Source of the DNA: Moniliella sp. 'wahieum'
Taxonomy: Eukaryota; Basidiomycota; Moniliellomycetes; Moniliellales; Moniliellaceae
Assembly: GCA_003971905.1 (NCBI GenBank)
Contig: RSEE01000001.1
Coordinates: 744,001-808,000 of the forward strand
Reading direction: 5' to 3'
DNA: 64,000 nucleotides
Each line of letters begins with the position of its first letter. Positions within the stretch are counted from its first letter, which is position 1. Position numbers and translations under genes: made by a program. The notes beneath the pieces were generated by a model that did not search any database, was not told the origin of the DNA, and saw only the letters and a program-made list of their open reading frames with translations. Of this stretch, positions 59,555 to 64,000 are shown in pieces.

Positions 59555-60050
59555 GGTGCGTTTCAGGTGGAATTGATTGAACCGTACAAATCATGATCCA
59601 AATGGGGGAAGTGGTATATACCGTAGGGAGCGACACAGAAACAACCTTCTGCGCTGTGTCCGCTTCACGTCTACTTTCCAAGCCTCCATCCCACCCCCTC
59701 CCCAGGTTCACTATGCTGTTTTGCGCCCTTGTAGGGCGTGGACTCTTATTTCAAAAGTTGGATGTAATAACCGCAAGGGTTTGAAGGATGTGCAATTGCT
59801 GAACATGCAATGCCTGCTCTGGCGAGCCGGTGACTTCTGTGATCAATCAGGCGATGGAAGATTGATTGATCCCCGTGGGTTGATGCAGTTGATGAGGGTC
59901 TCAGGACAAAAGCCAGGTCAATCAATTCATTGGTTGTTGTCGAGAAGAAGCCATGATCATTTGGGGTGATGAGTAAGAGGTGAGAGAGGTGATATGTGGT
60001 GCCGTGCGGCAAAAGGCGAAAAGAGTTAACCATCTGACATGGCCAATCGA
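59555..60050. other. Convergent spacer
   Basis: 3' regions of CBP20 and the second Zn2Cys6 gene. AT-richer than its surroundings; no gene or array seen. Confidence 0.5.
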
Positions 60051-63000
60051 TCAAGCGTCAACAGCATCAGGGTGAAGACCCTCAGTAACATCTTGATCAA
60101 ACAGCATCTGACTCGTTCTCAAGCAAACCTGTACTTCCTCCGCCATGGGAACAACCATGTCGTAGTGTTGGGCAAGCCGTACAAGCGTGTCATGGGCCAT
60201 GCGAACCTTGTCCCAAATGTCGACAAGCACCAACAAGCGGTCTTGCCCTGAAGGGTTTGCCAGCATCTGGTTGTGCGTGGGTTGCAGTGCAGCTGACGCC
60301 TGGGCCGATTGGAGCAGTTGTGCGATTCGTCCGAGTTGGAATTCGCCATGAGGTCGGCAATCAAATCGTTGCTTACGCTCATTACTTGCATCAGCAAGGT
60401 GTACGAGATGAGCAAGCACTGCAACGGGAACGGGTTGGCCCTCAATTCGTCGTGTCCCATAATCTCCAGTAAACGCTTGGATGCGTACACACACCGATCC
60501 AGTGAGTATCGCGCATCAAATACGCCTGGCGAAGCGCGCTGCTTCATATCCGCCTGCAACCGTATTGTCCGATCCGGACGGTGGGGCGGAGGAGCCGGGC
60601 GCCTGCAACTGCCCTGTCCTCTGGTCCAACGTAGGCAAACCAGCCATATGAAGCAACCATTCGCCGGCGGAGGTAGTCGGGGTAGTAAAGTCTTGAGCAA
60701 GGTCCATATTGCTCGTGAGCCAGTCAGTATTGTCCCCGCCCGTCGGTAGGTTCGAAGCATGACGCGACTGGTCTGAAGATGGCGGAGTAGGCGTCCGGAA
60801 TCGGTACAGGCGAAATCGGATTCCCCCCTGTGGAGCGGGAACGGACAATGCCAGAGTGGGGAGTGCCCGCCGTCAAGCTGGTGGCACTAGGCGACTTTGG
60901 AGTCTCGTCATTGACACAGCTGAGGAAGCACAACTTGCGTTCAAACAAAGAGGCTCCATGGAACGCTGAATACAGGTGAAGTGTAAGCCAGGCAGTGTAC
61001 AACTGAAGTCCACTCCCGAGTCGTTGGTAGGCCACCAATCCCGCCTCAACCTGCGACAGGTCTTTGGGCTTGTGTGGCCAATCGGGCTGGAGCCAAGGGA
61101 GGGTTGCTGTTCCAGCTGCTCAATTTGGCTAGACAAAGCCTTGTCAATCGCACCATATTTTCAATTATCTGGCGGCGCGACGAGGCGGAGGTAGTAGAGG
61201 TGCGTAGGGCCAGACTTGTATTTCGCCCAGGCGCTCCAACTTGATCCTCCTCTGAGAGGGCATCAAAGACGGGATTGGGCCAGGCCCACAATGCGTGAGG
61301 CCTCAGCGAGGGAGGTGGCCCCCAGGCGAACCCAAGGACCAGGACGGCGTAAGCGCCTCAGGGGTGGCTAGCGTCGTCCATATCAGTTGATTGGGACAAG
61401 GCCAAAACTCGGTCTGCACCAGCAACATGTTTGGAGCGTCAATATGCTATCCACCCAAGTGTTGGGGTGACTTGAACCCGACGGGAGGGCCGAGGTGACA
61501 CGGGGGTCATCAGCGCGGATGGTCAACAGCTTTCCTGTGTTATACGAGGCGTACATCAGGAGCGACCAGGTGACCCACCAGATGCGCTTGGACTCTCAAA
61601 CAGACACTCGGACGAAAAGTGCTCTGTGATGTTTGTCCCCGTGGACGAAGCAGCGCGGGCACCCACCAGGCTCTCAAACGCGCTTGGGAGGAGAGGCGGT
61701 GGAGGCCATGGGACATGGCCAACCCTAAGGCCTGGTCCGCCTTGAGCCGAGCCTTCACCGCTCGCCCCGAACCATACTCATAAATGGCCAGCACAGCGAG
61801 AGCCTGCAACACTTCGAGCAGAGCCCCAATCTGCCTTCTCTTCGATCGCCTCGAGCACTTCGTCAATCGCATCTCCGGCCTGTCGGGCATAGTATGCTGC
61901 CGTTTGGCGCCGCAGTTGACGTGCCGGTGAATTGAATGCCTCGGGCCCTTCAGTCGGCTCAAGTTCCACCTTCTCGTCCATCAGAGGAAGGATGCACTCG
62001 AGCGACAACAAAAATGCCGAACGGTGGGATCCAAATAGGTGTACAAACGTTTCAAGATACTCGGGGGGAGTAAACGGGGATGAAAGCATATAGCTTGAGG
62101 TAGAAGTCGACCAACAACTGCCGCGCCCGTGTCTGAGGGTCGGGCACACTGGCACCCACAGGGAGCTTTGAGTATCCACTCCGGGTAGAAAATTAGGAAG
62201 GGACCCAGACGCCAGAGGAATTGGCTGTCATTGGAGGCACAACGGTGCGGTGGTGCCGAGTTGAGTGGGTCCGAAAAGGGTATATCGTGTTTGATCTGGT
62301 CGGTCAGCTGGGACACAGCCTCAGCTGAAAAGCCCCCGCATTCGTGGAGGTGGTAGGCTCGACTGTCCCGCTGCCAAAAGGGCACCATTCAGCACTGGCG
62401 GCTGGGTGGTCCCTCCCATGAGCCAGGAGAGGAATTGCTGTTGCTGCTGTGCTCCGCAGCTGGCTGAGGGGCAACGTTTGTAGTCGTGTCAAAGGTGGGC
62501 TGTGCCTGATCTCCATTCATGTTCAAACGATCCAATGCAATCGAAAGGAGTGGGTTGAAGCTGGATGGGTTGGAGCCAGGCTGGGGGGAGGTCGTGTCAG
62601 GGGGTTGGACGCGGAGATAGCAGGAGAAGGGTTGAGCTCAGCAGCGGAGGCGGAGGAATCCAATGCGTTTCCCTGGCTCCGGGTACCCTCCTGGGCCGGA
62701 AGGCCTCCTGGAGGGCATTGATATCGTAGGATTGAAGGCTCAGGTCGACGGGCTGCTGGAACGAGCGCAGTTGGGGAACGAGCCCAGGGACACGGACATT
62801 GTGCGGCAAGTTGGACAGGCTGAGCAGCTCATTGAGATGGGACTGGACGGGGCGGGATCAAAGTGCTTGCGCTTAGCACCGCGGCGAGAGGCCGTGTAGA
62901 TGCACTCTTGGTCTTGCTTATGCACGTCTTGCACGGCTGCTTGCCGTCGCACTTGGACTTGCGCGCACGGCAGAAGAGGCAGGCGGCTTTGACGGGGGGG

Positions 63001-63140
63001 GCCGGGCGGGCGGCGGGCGGAGACGCGCTGGCACCGGAGCTGGCAGACTGCTTTTCTTCGCCTTCGAGTTTGATGCGCTTGGCAGCGGGGTTCGCTGGGC
63101 GCGGGCTGGATGCCGGCGGGAAGGAGGGGGGTGATGGCAT
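60051..63140 (-). CDS. Zn2Cys6 transcription factor with fungal MHR domain
   Basis: From ATG 63140 (MPSPPSFPPASSPRPANPAA) a nuclear-targeting-like AAKRIKLEGEEK leads to the zinc cluster ACLFCRARKSKCDGKQPCKT plus CISKTKSECIYTASRRGAKR, all six Cys in standard spacing with one frame break before EC. A Pro/Ser linker follows (LVPQLRSFQQPVDLSLQSYD). Then the middle homology region: FLWRLGPFLIFYPEWI, YLETFVHLFGSHRSAFLLSL, LEVLQALAVLAIYEYGSGRA, LKADQALGLAMSHGLHRLSS, LVAYQRLGSGLQLYTAWLTL, HLYSAFHGASLFERKLCFLS. The C-terminus has RCVYASKRLLEIMGHDEL and ends TEGLHPDAVDA at 60051. Helix order fits the fungal_trans fold. Frame breaks or introns occur near 62930, 62790, 62520, 62170, 61800, 61300, 60740 and 60490, so exact exon borders are unresolved. 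Target genes are unknown. Confidence 0.85.
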
Positions 63141-64000
63141 GGTGATGGTGGTAGGAGCTTCGGGAGTGACTTGGTGCGGTGATGGATGGCCCAACCTGCC
63201 CAGCCCAGGGAGACAAACGTCAAGGAGCCAAGACCGGGCACAAAACTGAACGTTCAGTTCAGGTGAACGGTGAGCCGAGCGCTGACTGCTGACTGTCCGC
63301 CTCCTGCGCGGCGGAATAGGCGCTCGTCCAGTCGGGCGGAATGAGTCGGGCGAACGCCCGTGCGTATAGCTTGGGCAGCCCTGCCCCACCCCAACGCAGA
63401 AACACCAACACCTCGACGCCGGCGATGCCGCTGCACGTCTGTGCGGGAGGCCTATCACCTGTACTCATGTCCAGCTACACGGCTCACTACTTGTATCTGG
63501 GAACAGTCGGGCATCCCCACTCAATACAAGATACAGATTACTCGTCCTTTTGAGCCGTCTACGCGAATCTTTCAGCGGCACTGGGCAACGCTCGAGATGC
63601 GGTATGGATTGGTCCATGGATTTATCTCCTGGGTCAGCGAGGAATGGAACAAGAGCTCGACGTCCTATCTCGAGCACGTGAAGGCGAAAACCAAGGAGGA
63701 GATCGAGGAGGCTGCTATCTTGGTAGCCGAGTCAAGCCAAGCGGGAGGGGGTAGAGCTAGCACATGCCCACCTATTTGCACGCCCAGAACTTACTCAGTT
63801 CGACTTTCATTCACTCTCGCGCCAGCTGGGCGGGATTGAGCAGATATGCGCAAAGAAGTGGGGCGCAATGCGATTGTGATGAGAAAACCCCAACAGTCTG
63901 CCTTTCAATCCTGGACGACGATGGCCACAACCGCGTGCACCAACAAAAGGCGTGGTACGCACCAACTGTCTCGATGGCCCGACCGCACCAAGGTGGTTCA
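63141..64000. other. Spacer and possible 5' part of an unidentified plus-strand gene
   Basis: From about 63440 the plus strand reads protein-like (MRYGLVHGFISWVSEEWNKS, YLEHVKAKTKEEIEEAAILV, then in another frame PELTQFDFHSLSRQLGGIEQ). I recognise no family, and the window ends before it is complete. Confidence 0.3.

Overview
The window looks like nuclear DNA of a filamentous basidiomycete (Agaricomycotina level). The signs are short GT–AG introns of about 60–100 nt, nuclear tRNAs with introns next to the anticodon, two Zn2Cys6 regulators, a fungal-type type I metacaspase, a CENP-C/Mif2 protein, and gene products that read like basidiomycete orthologues. I cannot fix the species. Genes are mixed on both strands, and intergenic spacers range from 36 bp to about 4 kb.

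Layout: a dead lysyl-tRNA synthetase relic (0–1.2 kb); a metacaspase (2.4–3.5 kb); a Zn2Cys6 regulator (6.2–8.0 kb); mitochondrial 2-methylcitrate dehydratase (10.1–11.8 kb) facing CDC45 (12.3–15.0 kb), which is divergent from the complex I subunit NDUFA12 (15.4–15.9 kb); histone H3 (17.9–18.3 kb); an FMP42-type MFS transporter (20.1–21.7 kb); a TMEM135-like protein (22.3–24.5 kb); an aldo/keto reductase (26.1–27.1 kb); tRNA-Val (29.2 kb); a secreted heparinase II/III-type lyase (29.6–31.9 kb); an LTR-retrotransposon relic joining gag to integrase (33.7–35.3 kb); tRNA-Ile (36.7 kb); CENP-C (36.9–38.8 kb) followed 36 bp later by HIS3; a SIP5-like RING protein (43.5–44.7 kb); a CBM21/PP1 glycogen-targeting subunit (48.7–51.6 kb); a Cys-rich orphan (53.4–54.0 kb); Rab GDI (55.0–56.5 kb) facing UTP15 (56.6–58.5 kb), itself divergent from the cap-binding protein CBP20 (58.8–59.6 kb); and a second Zn2Cys6 regulator (60.1–63.1 kb). 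Most are unrelated housekeeping genes. The only plausible functional pairings are positional: UTP15/CBP20 share one short spacer, and HIS3 has almost no promoter space behind CENP-C.

Two window-wide patterns matter. First, most genes keep their full domain content but are broken by single-base frameshifts that can often be explained by loss of one base from a short homopolymer (metacaspase, PDH1, CDC45, GDI). This looks like uncorrected base-calling error rather than decay; H3, the aldo/keto reductase and CENP-C are clean, and only the LysRS copy looks truly dead. Second, the intergenic DNA carries more than twenty short tandem arrays with a strict 7-bp period but many different unit sequences, most built round a palindromic core (AAGCTT, ACTAGT, ATGCAT, GATC, AACGTT). 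That heptamer system is the most unusual feature here.
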